Assembly (NCBI GenBank): GCA_963751595.1
Contig: CAVVVC010000012.1
Span: 1-64,000, forward strand
Reading direction: 5' to 3'
DNA length: 64,000 bases
From: JAHEGP01 sp963751595
Lineage (GTDB): Bacteria > Pseudomonadota > Gammaproteobacteria > Pseudomonadales > JAHEGP01
The notes under the pieces were generated by a model. The model was not told where the DNA came from. It worked only from the letters and a program-made list of their open reading frames with translations, and did not search any database. This document shows, piece by piece, positions 18,456-26,645 of the stretch. Within the stretch, counting starts at the first letter, position 1; every line of letters begins with the position of its first letter. A program made the position numbers and the translations under genes.

Positions 18456-19878
18456 ATGAGCAACAAACACGACAAAGATAACGACGCTACGAAGGGTATT
18501 TCACGGCGCAGCTTTATGGCGCGCGGAGTTGCTGTCGGAGCGGTGGCGAGTGCCGCCGGGCTCGGGCTGCACAGCCGGCCTGCCGCGGCAAAAACGAGCG
18601 GGCCAGTCCGGGTTGGTGCATCGGGTTTCGAGCCACTTGAAGTCGACAGCCCGATGGCCAGGTGGAAAAAGCCCCAGTCCCCGGAATTCATCGCAAAGGC
18701 GACCAAGAACTACAGTTTTCCCAACTGGCAGTCGGGCAACGAAGATTCCATCTACTACAACCTTAATATCCCCGAGTTCTTCCACTGCTCCTACGTCCCT
18801 CCGCCGCAGGAGTTTTCCAAGCTTAAGCGGGCGATCGATCCGTCAATTCTGAATCTGACCTATACGGCTGCTGACGGCACACCCACGCCGCCGCTGAAGG
18901 AATATCTGGTCGGCAAGCGTCAGGTTCAGGCGATGATGATGGCCCACAAGGGCAAAGTCGTCTTCGAGGTCTATCCGGGCATGAATCCCACCGATATCCA
19001 CATCTGGATGTCGGCATCCAAACCGACGGTTGGCCTGCTTGTCGCGATGCTTGCTGATGAGGGCAAGATCGATCTGGACAAGCCGGTCCCGACCTACGTG
19101 CCCGAGCTCAGAGGGTCGGCCTGGGAGCAGGCGACGGTCAGGAACGTGATGAACATGTCCTCCGGCCTCAATATTGAGGAAACCATCGAGAACCTGCTGA
19201 ACCCTGATTCGTGGATCGCAAACTGGTTCACGGCCGGTTTCGAGCCGAACAAGGGCGATTTCCGCGAGATGTCCAAGAACGCCAAGCCATTGCCGGGTGA
19301 ATCCGCAGGCGAACGTTTCCGCTATTCCGGCGCGAATACCCAGACGCTGGTGCTGGCGACGCAATATGTGTCCGGAATGCGGTGGCAGGACTATTGGAAC
19401 GAGCGGGTCTGGTCGAAGATCGGGGCGAAGAACCCGTTCATTGTGCGGGCTCGCGCCGGACGGAACTCCTCTGGCCGCCGGTTTGCACAACACGACGCCC
19501 GAGGACCTGTTGCGCTACACGTTGATTTACACGCCCAGTTGGAATGTCGTGTCGGATGAGCAGATCATCTCGGACACGCTGCTGAAAAGCATCCAGACCA
19601 TGGGCAATCCCGAGGCCTACAAGGGCTCGACCGAAGAGCAATACGGCACCGACTGGTTCGGCGAAGTCCCAGCCTACAACTCGGCCCAGTGGGACCATGT
19701 CTTCAGCGATGGCGCCATGTTCAAGCACGGCAACATGGGGCAGGGTATCTATGTCGACCCGGCCCGCGATTTCTGTGGCATGTACTTCGGCTTGGCGCCC
19801 AACCAGGATGAAATCTCGGGGATCGATCATTCGCCGGGATATCTGCGCAACGCGGCGAAAAAACTCAACGGAGAATGA
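18456..19878 (+). pseudogene. Tat-exported serine hydrolase (beta-lactamase family), frameshifted
   Basis: The first 328 or so codons encode a twin-arginine leader (SRRSFMARG and a hydrophobic stretch ending in AAA) and a beta-lactamase-fold hydrolase with SxxK in SASKPTVG and the Tyr motif in RYSGANTQ. Near 19440 the frame breaks. The continuation LAPDGTPLAAGLHNTTPEDLL, ending with the KHGNMGQG motif, is in the next frame and runs to 19878. One extra base, around ATTGTGCGGG, explains the break. The stop overlaps the start of the next amidohydrolase, so the two were translated together. Confidence 0.75.
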
Positions 19879-21560
19879 AAATGAAGCGACTTAGAGATCT
19901 CTTAGCCCTATCGGTACTCGCCTCGGCTATAGCCACACCGGCCATTGCCGCCGATTACGATATTGTGATCAATAACGGCAGGGTCATGGACCCTGAAACC
20001 ATGTTTGACGATATCGCCAATGTGGGTGTCAAAGACGGAAAAATCGTTGCAATAACAAAATCTCCTATTGAAGGTACCGAAACCATTGATGCTACAGGGC
20101 ATGTGGTTGCTCCCGGGTTCATTGATACACACTACCATTCAATGGATGTGTTCAGTACCAAAATGGCACTTCGGGACGGTGTAACTTCCGGGATGGACCT
20201 CGAAGCCGGATCATTCAATGTTAAGGAATGGTACGACGAAAAAGAAAAAACGGGCTGGCAAGTAAACTATGGCACTACTGCAAGTTTATTGTGGACAAGA
20301 ATGTCTATTCATGACCCTGAAACGGACATGGTTGGCCCAATGGATTATGCGGGTGCAAGACCATACGTTGCCAAGTCTGCAGAAGATGGCGTTCAAGGTT
20401 GGGCAACAACGAAATCAACTTTGGACGAAATGAATACAATAATGGAAATATTAGATGAAGATCTAAGACAAGGTGCAATTGGTATGGCAGCTCCTGTCGC
20501 TTACATAACCATGGGAACAACTAGTTACGAAGTTTTTACGGCTCAAAAAACAGCTGCTAATTATGGTCGTCTTACAGCTTCTCATACCAGATATCATTTA
20601 TTAAACGAAACACCTACCGAAGCGCCAATAGCTTTTGATGAGATGTTTACCAATGCCATGTTGTTAGGCGCTCCATTCTTAATTTGCCATAACAATGATT
20701 ATGGTTGGTGGGAAATAGAAGAAAAACTGCAACTGGCCAGAGCTAAAGGTTTGAATATGTGGTCGGAGTACTATCCGTACGCTGCCGGAGCAACAGCCGT
20801 TACTGCAGATTTCTTGCAACCTTCTGAATGGGTAGAAAAGCGTGGTTTCAAATACGAAGACACCATCTTCGACCCTATTGATAATGCATACCTTACCAAC
20901 GAAACCTATGCAGCATTGATGAAAAAAGAGCCAGGCAGATCGGTTGTGGTTGTATTTCCATACCGGAAGCCCTGGTTGAAAGATTTTTTAACAATACCTC
21001 ATATGACCATAGCAGCTGATGCCATGGTTGGTGTTGGTCCCGATGGAGAATCATTGCCATGGGAAGCGGATTGGTCAGATTATAGAGGCCATCCCAGAAC
21101 GGCTGGTACGCGTGGTACAGCTTTTCGCATGGCTCGTGAACAAGGCGTTCCTTTAATGTTTACGATTGCACAATCAAGCTATTGGGCAGCTTTACACCTG
21201 GGTGATGCCGGGCTTGAGTCCATGAAGCAAAGAGGAAGAATTCAAGTAGGAAAAGTTGCAGACATTACCATTTTTAACCCTGAAACGATCACAGATAATT
21301 CCACTTTTAAATTAGGGGAAAATGGTAACCCTACCACCGGTGTTCCTTACGTTATCGTAAATGGTGTCATCGCAGTAAAAGACAGTGAAGTATTGCCTGT
21401 AAAAGCAGGCAAGCAAATTCGTTTCCCAATAGAAGCCAAAGGAAAGTTTACGCCGATTGATAAAGAGGATTGGAGGGTGAAGCATACTATTGGAATTAAT
21501 CCAGGCCTTTCAGACATTCATGTTGATGACTCTGGTGCCGGGGAATTGCTTAATAAATAA
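19875..21560 (+). CDS. Exported D-aminoacylase-like amidohydrolase, copy 2 (AT-rich)
   Basis: Paralog of the protein at 13221-14864, 561 residues. It has a signal peptide ending PAIAADYD, the start DIVINNGRVMDPET, the metal motif GFIDTHYH, then ASHTRYHL, CHNNDYG and the late TIAADA. Copy 1 has GCAG where this copy has AGSF, so a candidate Cys ligand is missing and metal binding may differ. From about 20040 to 21560 the base composition is far more AT-rich and codon use differs sharply (many AAA, GAA, TTA), unlike all neighbours. This suggests that this copy came from a low-GC donor. It overlaps the end of the preceding frameshifted hydrolase gene. Confidence 0.8.
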   Translation: MKMKRLRDLLALSVLASAIATPAIAADYDIVINNGRVMDPETMFDDIANVGVKDGKIVAITKSPIEGTETIDATGHVVAPGFIDTHYHSMDVFSTKMALRDGVTSGMDLEAGSFNVKEWYDEKEKTGWQVNYGTTASLLWTRMSIHDPETDMVGPMDYAGARPYVAKSAEDGVQGWATTKSTLDEMNTIMEILDEDLRQGAIGMAAPVAYITMGTTSYEVFTAQKTAANYGRLTASHTRYHLLNETPTEAPIAFDEMFTNAMLLGAPFLICHNNDYGWWEIEEKLQLARAKGLNMWSEYYPYAAGATAVTADFLQPSEWVEKRGFKYEDTIFDPIDNAYLTNETYAALMKKEPGRSVVVVFPYRKPWLKDFLTIPHMTIAADAMVGVGPDGESLPWEADWSDYRGHPRTAGTRGTAFRMAREQGVPLMFTIAQSSYWAALHLGDAGLESMKQRGRIQVGKVADITIFNPETITDNSTFKLGENGNPTTGVPYVIVNGVIAVKDSEVLPVKAGKQIRFPIEAKGKFTPIDKEDWRVKHTIGINPGLSDIHVDDSGAGELLNK

Positions 21561-21581
21561 AGAATAATATCGGCATAACAT

Positions 21582-21640
21582 AAAAGGAGACGGGATCATG
21601 CGGTTTTTGATCTCCGTCTTTTTGGCTGCCGGGTGGCGCA
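21582..21640 (+). pseudogene. Remnant of a second DUF3299 gene (ribosome site and leader only)
   Basis: AAAGGAGACGGGATC followed by ATG 21598 and codons for MRFLISVFLAA matches the beginning of the DUF3299 gene at 14882-14940 base by base with few changes. The similarity ends after about 12-15 codons, and the next recognisable gene is the beta-lactamase. Its place between an amidohydrolase and a beta-lactamase is the same as in copy 1 of the module. Confidence 0.65.
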
Positions 21641-21720
21641 GGTGTGGCCCGCCCGGCGCAGTCTTTCTAAATCGAACGGGACAGCCCCAAACCTCATCTC
21701 GCAGAAGGAGAATCCAAAAA

Positions 21721-22715
21721 TGAAATTTCGTCATGTTATCGCAGCCCTCGCGGTTTCCGCGGCGGCTACCATCGGCCCGGCATACGGGCAGACAACAGAA
21801 GGACAGTCCGTTGGTGCCGCGATCGAACAGATCGCGTCGGGGCTTGCCGGGCGCATAGGCTTCGCGGCGCAGGAGATCGGCGGCGACGAGGTCATCGCGT
21901 TCAATGGTGATGAGACCTTCGCCATGGCCAGCACCTACAAGGTGGCGGTCGCCACGAAAGTGATGGATCTTGTGGACAAGGGGGAACTCAGTCTCGACCA
22001 AATGGTCGACGTCCCGCAAGACATGTATGTCGCCGGCGTAGTTGCGATTGCCGAGAGATTCCCCTACTCCGGGGTCCAGTTCTCGTTAGCGAACTTGATA
22101 TATCCGATGATCACAGAGAGTGACAACACGGCGACCGACGTCCTTATGGGGCTGGCAGGTGGACCAGCGGCGGTGACCGAGAACCTGCGCAGGCTCGGGA
22201 TCACCGACTTCAGGGTCGATCGGCCTGTCCGCGGGATTCTCATGGATTTCTACGGCGTGCCATCGGTCACCCCAGAAGCTGTCGTTGAGGCTATCAGCAA
22301 CAACCCGGCACTGGTGGCGGCCCAGGTTGATCCCAATCCGGACTTCGAGGCGGATCCCCGCGACCACACAACGCCCAATGCGTATCTGAAACTCCTGCTT
22401 GCCATCGACGGTGGCACGGCGATGAGCCCGGAAAGCCGCGAGTTCCTGCTGGGCGTCATGTCGCGCACGCGCACCGGCGATGGTCGTATCAAGGGGCTGT
22501 TGCCGAAGGGAACGCCTGTCGCGCACAAGACCGGAACCTTAGGCGGAGTTGCCAACGACGCCGGTTATGTCACGCTCCCCGACGGTCGGCGGTTTGCTAT
22601 CGCCGTGTTCACGAACAGCAGCGAGACATCCACGGCGGACAGGGATCGGGCAATTGCCGAGATCGCCCGCACGCTGTTCGACTACTTCTACTTGTCTCCG
22701 GTGGCGAAGCAATAA
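21721..22715 (+). CDS. Class A beta-lactamase-like serine hydrolase
   Basis: Protein of 331 residues with a signal peptide (AALAVSAAATIGPAYG). Class A motifs are present: STYK (Ser70/Lys73 equivalents), ESDNT (SDN loop) and AHKTGT (KTG). The omega loop is unusual. A DPRDHTTP segment matches the end of the normal loop, but an insertion precedes it and I cannot assign Glu166 with confidence. It may be a divergent beta-lactamase or a related peptidase. ATG 21721 is preceded by AGAAGGAG. A shredded second copy lies at 15787-16885. Confidence 0.8.
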
Positions 22716-22873
22716 GTGGGTAAACCTCTCGGGGCCGCACGCTCTGCCGGTGCGTCCCCGCCAACGCAAACTCACGGACCAATCGATACGGTTCCACCGC
22801 AGGCCGGCTGGAGTCCTTCCTCTTCGGAACCAGCGCACAGTTAGCTAAGTTAAGAACAGCATTTTGATTTAAA

Positions 22874-23692
22874 ATGAAGATCACAGACAAACCCGAAACG
22901 AAGGTCACCAACGTGCTTAAAATTTCTTTCGCAAAAATTACGCCAGCCCGGTTTGGCGGGTGGCTAATCGGTGCTTTTTTGATGCTGGCCCTGATGGCGC
23001 CTGCGCAGGCGCAGCAGTTTGCGGGAGACAACCAGTGGACGGCGCCGCAGGGCGTGTCCACTCAGGTCCTAACGGTCGGTGAAGAATATTCTATGTATTA
23101 CTTTGTGCTCGCCGCCCTGGAAGGCTTGGAGTTGAACGCGCAATTTATCCACTACTATGACGACCCTAGCGACCGTACGGAATCCTATACCTCCTCCCTT
23201 TTTTACGCCAAATATCGATTCTCAGAGAACGATGCAGGAACCGCCGGTTATTCCGTCTTTATCGGAACGGGCATAAACCCGGACCATCTCGATCAGGGCG
23301 AGGTCGCCCAGGCCTTTGATTCCTATTTTTCGACACTGACTGCTACCTATGCCTGGAATGATGACCGCTTCCGGCTCGACGTAATGCCCGGGGTTCAGGT
23401 CAACCTCGACCAGGGCGACACGGGTGAAGACGCCTGGGGTTTTACCTACGCGTCAAGGCTCGCAATTTACGATGTGATCCCCCAGTCGGCGATTATGACC
23501 GAGGTCTTTGGCACCGCTGGCGAGGCCTATGCACCGCCGAGCTACCGGGCTGGCGTTCGCTGGGAAGGAAAGAAATGGGTCGTGGCCGCGACTTACTCGG
23601 ATGCCTTTGACGGCTCCGGGGGTGCGGGCTTTGAAATCGGTGTGATTTACTTTACCGAACCGCGCTTTTGCTTTGGCGGTTGCAAGCGCTAG
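22874..23692 (+). CDS. Putative outer-membrane barrel protein of unknown family
   Basis: Protein of 272 residues with a long N-terminal region ending in a signal peptide (LMLALMAPAQAQQF). The mature part is rich in alternating aromatic beta-strands (SMYYFVLAALEGLELNAQFIHYYD and others) and ends with aromatic strand-like sequence before a Cys-containing tail. This pattern suggests an outer-membrane barrel. I do not recognise a specific family. It follows the beta-lactamase-like gene in the same direction after 158 bases and closes the hydrolase cluster. Confidence 0.55.
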   Translation: MKITDKPETKVTNVLKISFAKITPARFGGWLIGAFLMLALMAPAQAQQFAGDNQWTAPQGVSTQVLTVGEEYSMYYFVLAALEGLELNAQFIHYYDDPSDRTESYTSSLFYAKYRFSENDAGTAGYSVFIGTGINPDHLDQGEVAQAFDSYFSTLTATYAWNDDRFRLDVMPGVQVNLDQGDTGEDAWGFTYASRLAIYDVIPQSAIMTEVFGTAGEAYAPPSYRAGVRWEGKKWVVAATYSDAFDGSGGAGFEIGVIYFTEPRFCFGGCKR

Positions 23693-23839
23693 TCGTTAAT
23701 GCATTGCTCACTGCGAACTGTAGATCTAAAAAATGGCAGTGAAGCTAAGCCTGGATTCCAGTACCAAGTGTTGCTGGTGAGGGGAGAGCTTTACGGTTGA
23801 GTCGCGCTTTCGATCGCTTCTCTCAAGCTGGCAGTTGCC

Positions 23840-24208
23840 TTAGACATGAAACTTAGGCGGTTTGATCAGCGGTTCAGCTGGAATACCCAGGCCTTCGTGG
23901 AGCTTCCATATCTTCTTCAAAGTCAGTGAGCGCTTGTGATTTAAGATCTCGTAAACGCGATTACTTTTGCCGATCATCGGCTCAAGGTCTTTTACGGTTA
24001 AGCCCTTGCGTCCCATTTCAAACTTGATCGCCTCAACAGGATCAGGGAAATCCATCGGGAAATGCTTGGATTCATAAGCCTCAATAAGCGTGACCATGAA
24101 ATCCAGCTTACCGCCTTCTGGGGTGTCTGGCCCAGCCATCATCAGGCTTTCAATTTCTTTTAATGCCGCACGGTAGTCGGCATCAGTTTTAATTGGTTTG
24201 ATGTCCAT
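23840..24208 (-). CDS. higA: HigA-type antitoxin (helix-turn-helix), module 1
   Basis: Antitoxin of 122 residues of the HigA type. An N-terminal toxin-binding helix region (DYRAALKEIESLM) precedes an XRE helix-turn-helix at about residues 66-110 (GRKGLTVKDLEPMIGKSNRV, then ILNHKRSLTLKKI). It is related along its length to the HigA at 49601-49951. It lies downstream of a higB copy that has a nonsense codon, so it is now an antitoxin without a working toxin partner. Confidence 0.85.
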   Translation of the reverse strand: MDIKPIKTDADYRAALKEIESLMMAGPDTPEGGKLDFMVTLIEAYESKHFPMDFPDPVEAIKFEMGRKGLTVKDLEPMIGKSNRVYEILNHKRSLTLKKIWKLHEGLGIPAEPLIKPPKFHV

Positions 24209-24241
24209 GGTTAATACCTTTCGTTTTTACCCTTTGGGCAG

Positions 24242-24544
24242 TTAAATAGCTTGCACATCAATCTTGTCGTACTGCGTGCGGGTGCCGATAAAGCGGATGT
24301 ATACGACTCTATAGGCGTAGTTGATCCACACGACAAGTCGATACTTGTTCCCCGCAATATTGAACACCACACGGCCGTCTTTAAGGATGCTGGCATTCCT
24401 GAAATCCTGCTTTACCTCGGGAGGTGAACTCCAGTCGGCATGCAAGGCATGGCGGTGCCACGCCAATGTTGGTTACTTGGCATCCTGGTATTCCGGATTC
24501 TCTTCCCAGAAGGCTTTCAGCGTCGTCAGTTCGATGATTCTCAT
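24242..24544 (-). pseudogene. higB: HigB-type toxin interrupted by one nonsense codon
   Basis: The frame begins MRIIELTTLKAFWEENPEYQDAK, hits TAA at 24473-24475, and continues in the same frame to the end (ADWSSPPEVKQDFRNAS, then VFNIAGNKYRLVVW). Aligned with the intact HigB at 49962-50267, the stop falls where that protein has Gln (ARKQMTEW versus DAK-stop-PT), so a CAA to TAA change fits. HigB toxins are ribosome-dependent mRNA interferases. Everything after residue 23 is lost, so the toxin is inactive unless the stop is read through. Confidence 0.85.
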
Positions 24545-24559
24545 GTAGCCGATATGATG

Positions 24560-24574
24560 GCCCCAAATTGGGGC
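24560..24574 (-). promoter_or_regulatory. Palindrome upstream of the broken higBA, probable operator
   Basis: GCCCCAA-A-TTGGGGC, perfect arms of 7 bases, starting 16 bases upstream of the higB start. The intact higBA module has a palindrome of the same design at 50284-50300 at nearly the same distance, which supports an autoregulatory operator. Confidence 0.55.
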
Positions 24575-24701
24575 TTTTGCAGCAGCTTCTTTGGCCATAC
24601 GCAGATTTGGCTAACATCATCAACCTGTATATCCTCCTGAAATCGTGTTCGAACGTGGCGTTCAGTGTTTACGGATTTGTGGAAAAAATGAACGCATTTC
24701 A

Positions 24702-24800
24702 AGAAAATTCTCAGCATGGTATTTCTCGCGTGGTGTAAACAAAAAAGCAGCGATACCATGAGAGGTAGATTGATGCTGGCATGGTATCAGAGCATCTGAT
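24702..24800 (+). repeat. CATGGTAT-family repeat, short form (copy A)
   Basis: Begins with TTCTCAGCATGGTATTTCTC, the conserved head of the family. It continues into a second half shared only with the copy at 43341: GATACCATGAGAGGTAG... and GCTGGCATGGTATC, which form an inverted pair. The rest of the 24575-24963 gap shows nothing else I recognise. Confidence 0.6.
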
Positions 24801-24963
24801 CTGCAAGCGCTCGATACGATGTGGTTTCACGCACCCGCCAGGTAGTAAATACCTCCGTAACGACAAGGAACATACATCCAAGTAACCTCTTGTTTCTTGA
24901 AAATCACTATGCTGGATGTGGTACTTAGTGCTATACTTTAGTCGTAGATCAAGAGGGTAATGG

Positions 24964-25338
24964 ATGCGAATCTTTAAAAACAACGCGTTCACTAAGTGGG
25001 CTGAAAAGGAGGACTTGAGCGATGACGCCTTGCGAACTGCAGTTGATGAAATGGAGCGTGGTCTGATTGATGCCGATCTTGGTGGCCATGTGATGAAGAA
25101 ACGTGTGGCCGTTGGAGGTCGAGGCAAGCGCGGTGGTGTCCGCACCCTGCTGGCGTATAAATCCGGTGATAAAGCGTTTTTCGTGTATGGATTTGCCAAG
25201 AATGTACGGGCGAATGTCAGTATGGATGAATTGAAGGCGTTGAAGCACTTGGCAAAAGAGTTGATGGGTTACAGTGACAAGGTGTTAACCAAAGCCATCC
25301 AGCATGGCGCATTAATCGAGGTAGAAGACAATGGATAA
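24964..25338 (+). CDS. RelE/HigB-type toxin (type II toxin-antitoxin)
   Basis: Protein of 124 residues with the pattern of the RelE-like family that pairs with NadS-type antitoxins: MRIFKNNAFTKWAEKEDLSD, GLIDADLGGHVMKKRVA, GGVRTLLAYKSGDKAFFVYG and FAKNVRANVS. Members are mRNA interferases. It overlaps the antitoxin gene by 8 bases. This toxin-first order is usual for the family. GAGGG (24951-24955) precedes the start. Confidence 0.85.
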   Translation: MRIFKNNAFTKWAEKEDLSDDALRTAVDEMERGLIDADLGGHVMKKRVAVGGRGKRGGVRTLLAYKSGDKAFFVYGFAKNVRANVSMDELKALKHLAKELMGYSDKVLTKAIQHGALIEVEDNG

Positions 25339-25636
25339 ATCGATCCTGGAGGTGGTACACGACAGCGCTAAGGGCCTGCATGAGGCTGGTGTGATGAAAG
25401 AGACCACCTTGCGGGAGTTTGATGCGCTGTGTCTGCCGCCCGTGAAAGAATTGACAGCAGCGCAGATCAAGCGCATCCGGATGCAAAACAAAGCCAGTCA
25501 GGCGGTGTTTGCCGCGTATCTGAATACGGGCAAGTCCACGGTGCAGAAGTGGGAACAGGGCCAGAAAAAGCCAAATGGGCCTTCATTAAAGCTGCTGAAC
25601 TTGGTCGCGGAAAAAGGCTTGGATGTGTTGGTCTAG
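25331..25636 (+). CDS. NadS-type helix-turn-helix antitoxin
   Basis: Antitoxin of 101 residues. An XRE helix-turn-helix spans about residues 45-90 (IKRIRMQNKASQAVFAAYLN, TGKSTVQKWEQGQKKP), preceded by a short toxin-binding region. It should neutralise the RelE-type toxin encoded just upstream and repress the operon. Confidence 0.85.
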   Translation: MDKSILEVVHDSAKGLHEAGVMKETTLREFDALCLPPVKELTAAQIKRIRMQNKASQAVFAAYLNTGKSTVQKWEQGQKKPNGPSLKLLNLVAEKGLDVLV

Positions 25637-25673
25637 GGAAAGAATCCAGATGCCAGAGAAGAATTTTTGCAGG

Positions 25674-25820
25674 AATTTCTGAGCATGGTATTGTTCATGG
25701 TATTACCGATTAGCAGGAAAATAAGCCATTGAAAACAATAGATAAAAATAGCTCATTGATAATCGAGTGGGAGTGACCGGCACTGGCAGGCAGTGTCTGG
25801 CACTGGCTGGCATTTCGGCT
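25674..25820 (+). repeat. CATGGTAT-family repeat (copy B), left of the large operon
   Basis: Order of conserved blocks: AATTTCTGAGCATGGTATTG, TCATGGTATTACC, GCAGGAAAATAAGCCATTGA, a short A/T-rich variable stretch, AATCGAGTGGGAGTGACCGG, and a run of CTGGCA motifs. All blocks recur in the same order and strand at 42219, 48336, 49408 and 50372. Confidence 0.85.
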
Positions 25821-25844
25821 GAGGATTCAAGAACTTTCCGCTAA

Positions 25845-26276
25845 GCGATAGACTGTATAAAAACAGTAACGCAAGGAAGCGGATCATGCCCCAAGTGGCG
25901 GCCAGGGTGGCCAGCCGGGACGGGGTTGCTGGTTTTTACCAACGTCACCGTCCCGAGCAAACCCTGCTCTATCAGATCATCGATGAGTATTACCCGGCGT
26001 TCACTGCCCACTTAGCCGAGAATGCGGCCTTGTGGTTGACGAGGTGCTGCCCGAGCAGCCCCTGCGCCAGTGGGTCCTAAGCTTCCCGTATCCCTTGCGT
26101 TTCCTGTTTACCAGCCTCCCGGGTGGGATGGGGCAGGTACTGGGTATCGTCTATCGAGTGATTGCCACGTACTTGGCCAAGAAGGCGGGTTTCAAAAAAA
26201 AGATGGCCCGGACGGGCGCAGTGACATTCATCCAGTGATTTGGCTCGGCACTCAATCTGAATATCCACTTTCCGGG
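25845..26276 (+). pseudogene. IS91-family transposase and 5' end, degraded
   Basis: From 25886 the frame begins MPQVAARVASRD and contains RPEQTLLYQIIDEYYPAF, typical of the IS91 transposase zinc-binding N-terminus. Near 26028 the frame shifts and skips a large central part. It resumes with VDEVLPEQPLRQWVLSFPYP and GIVYRVIATYLAKKAG. A TGA at 26236-26238 replaces a codon that is Arg in relatives (IQ-stop-FGSALNLNIHF), and similarity ends soon after. The 40 bases upstream recur at 47555 and 51690 and appear to be the left end of the element. Confidence 0.75.
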
Positions 26277-26289
26277 GCGTTTCCATAAT

Positions 26290-26519
26290 ATCGGATGGCC
26301 TTTTGGCAGCTGCTTTGCATACCAGAGCGCGAGCTTGTGGCGCATGCTCTCCTGGGCGCTCCGGACCTCGGGCAACGCCTGGATGAGCTTGTCGTGAACC
26401 AGCAATCGGTAGATGTAGAGAATCTTGTCGTTGGCCGAATCCATCGCCTCGAACACCGCCGCACCGCGCTCCTCGGCGTATTTCACGTCAGCTACGCAAA
26501 CGGCTTGGATTCTAATCAC
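26290..26519 (-). other. Orphan minus-strand reading frame, unrecognised
   Basis: A frame from 26519 reads MIRIQAVCVADVKYAEERGA and LPEVRSAQESMRHKLALWYA before entering the antisense of the IS91 scrap. The first 75 or so residues have protein-like composition, but I recognise no family and see no ribosome site. It may be a truncated gene fragment. Confidence 0.2.
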
Positions 26520-26556
26520 CGGAAGAGTGTTATGATGGTTTCTGATCAGCGTTGCG

Positions 26557-26593
26557 CTTCAAATTTGAAGTTAGACTCATAAGGGTATAGTAT
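26557..26593 (+). promoter_or_regulatory. Candidate promoter and operator of the large operon
   Basis: CTTCAAATTTGAAG (26557-26570) is a perfect 14-base palindrome. It contains a -35-like TTGAAG (26565-26570). A -10-like TATAGTAT follows at 26586-26593, with a spacer of 15-17 bases depending on the register. It lies about 55-90 bases before the first large gene, in AT-rich sequence just outside the GC-rich block. Confidence 0.35.
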
Positions 26594-26645
26594 TCCTTCT
26601 CAAAAATAAAATGCATATCAATCTGGATTGCAGGGAGGGCAAACC

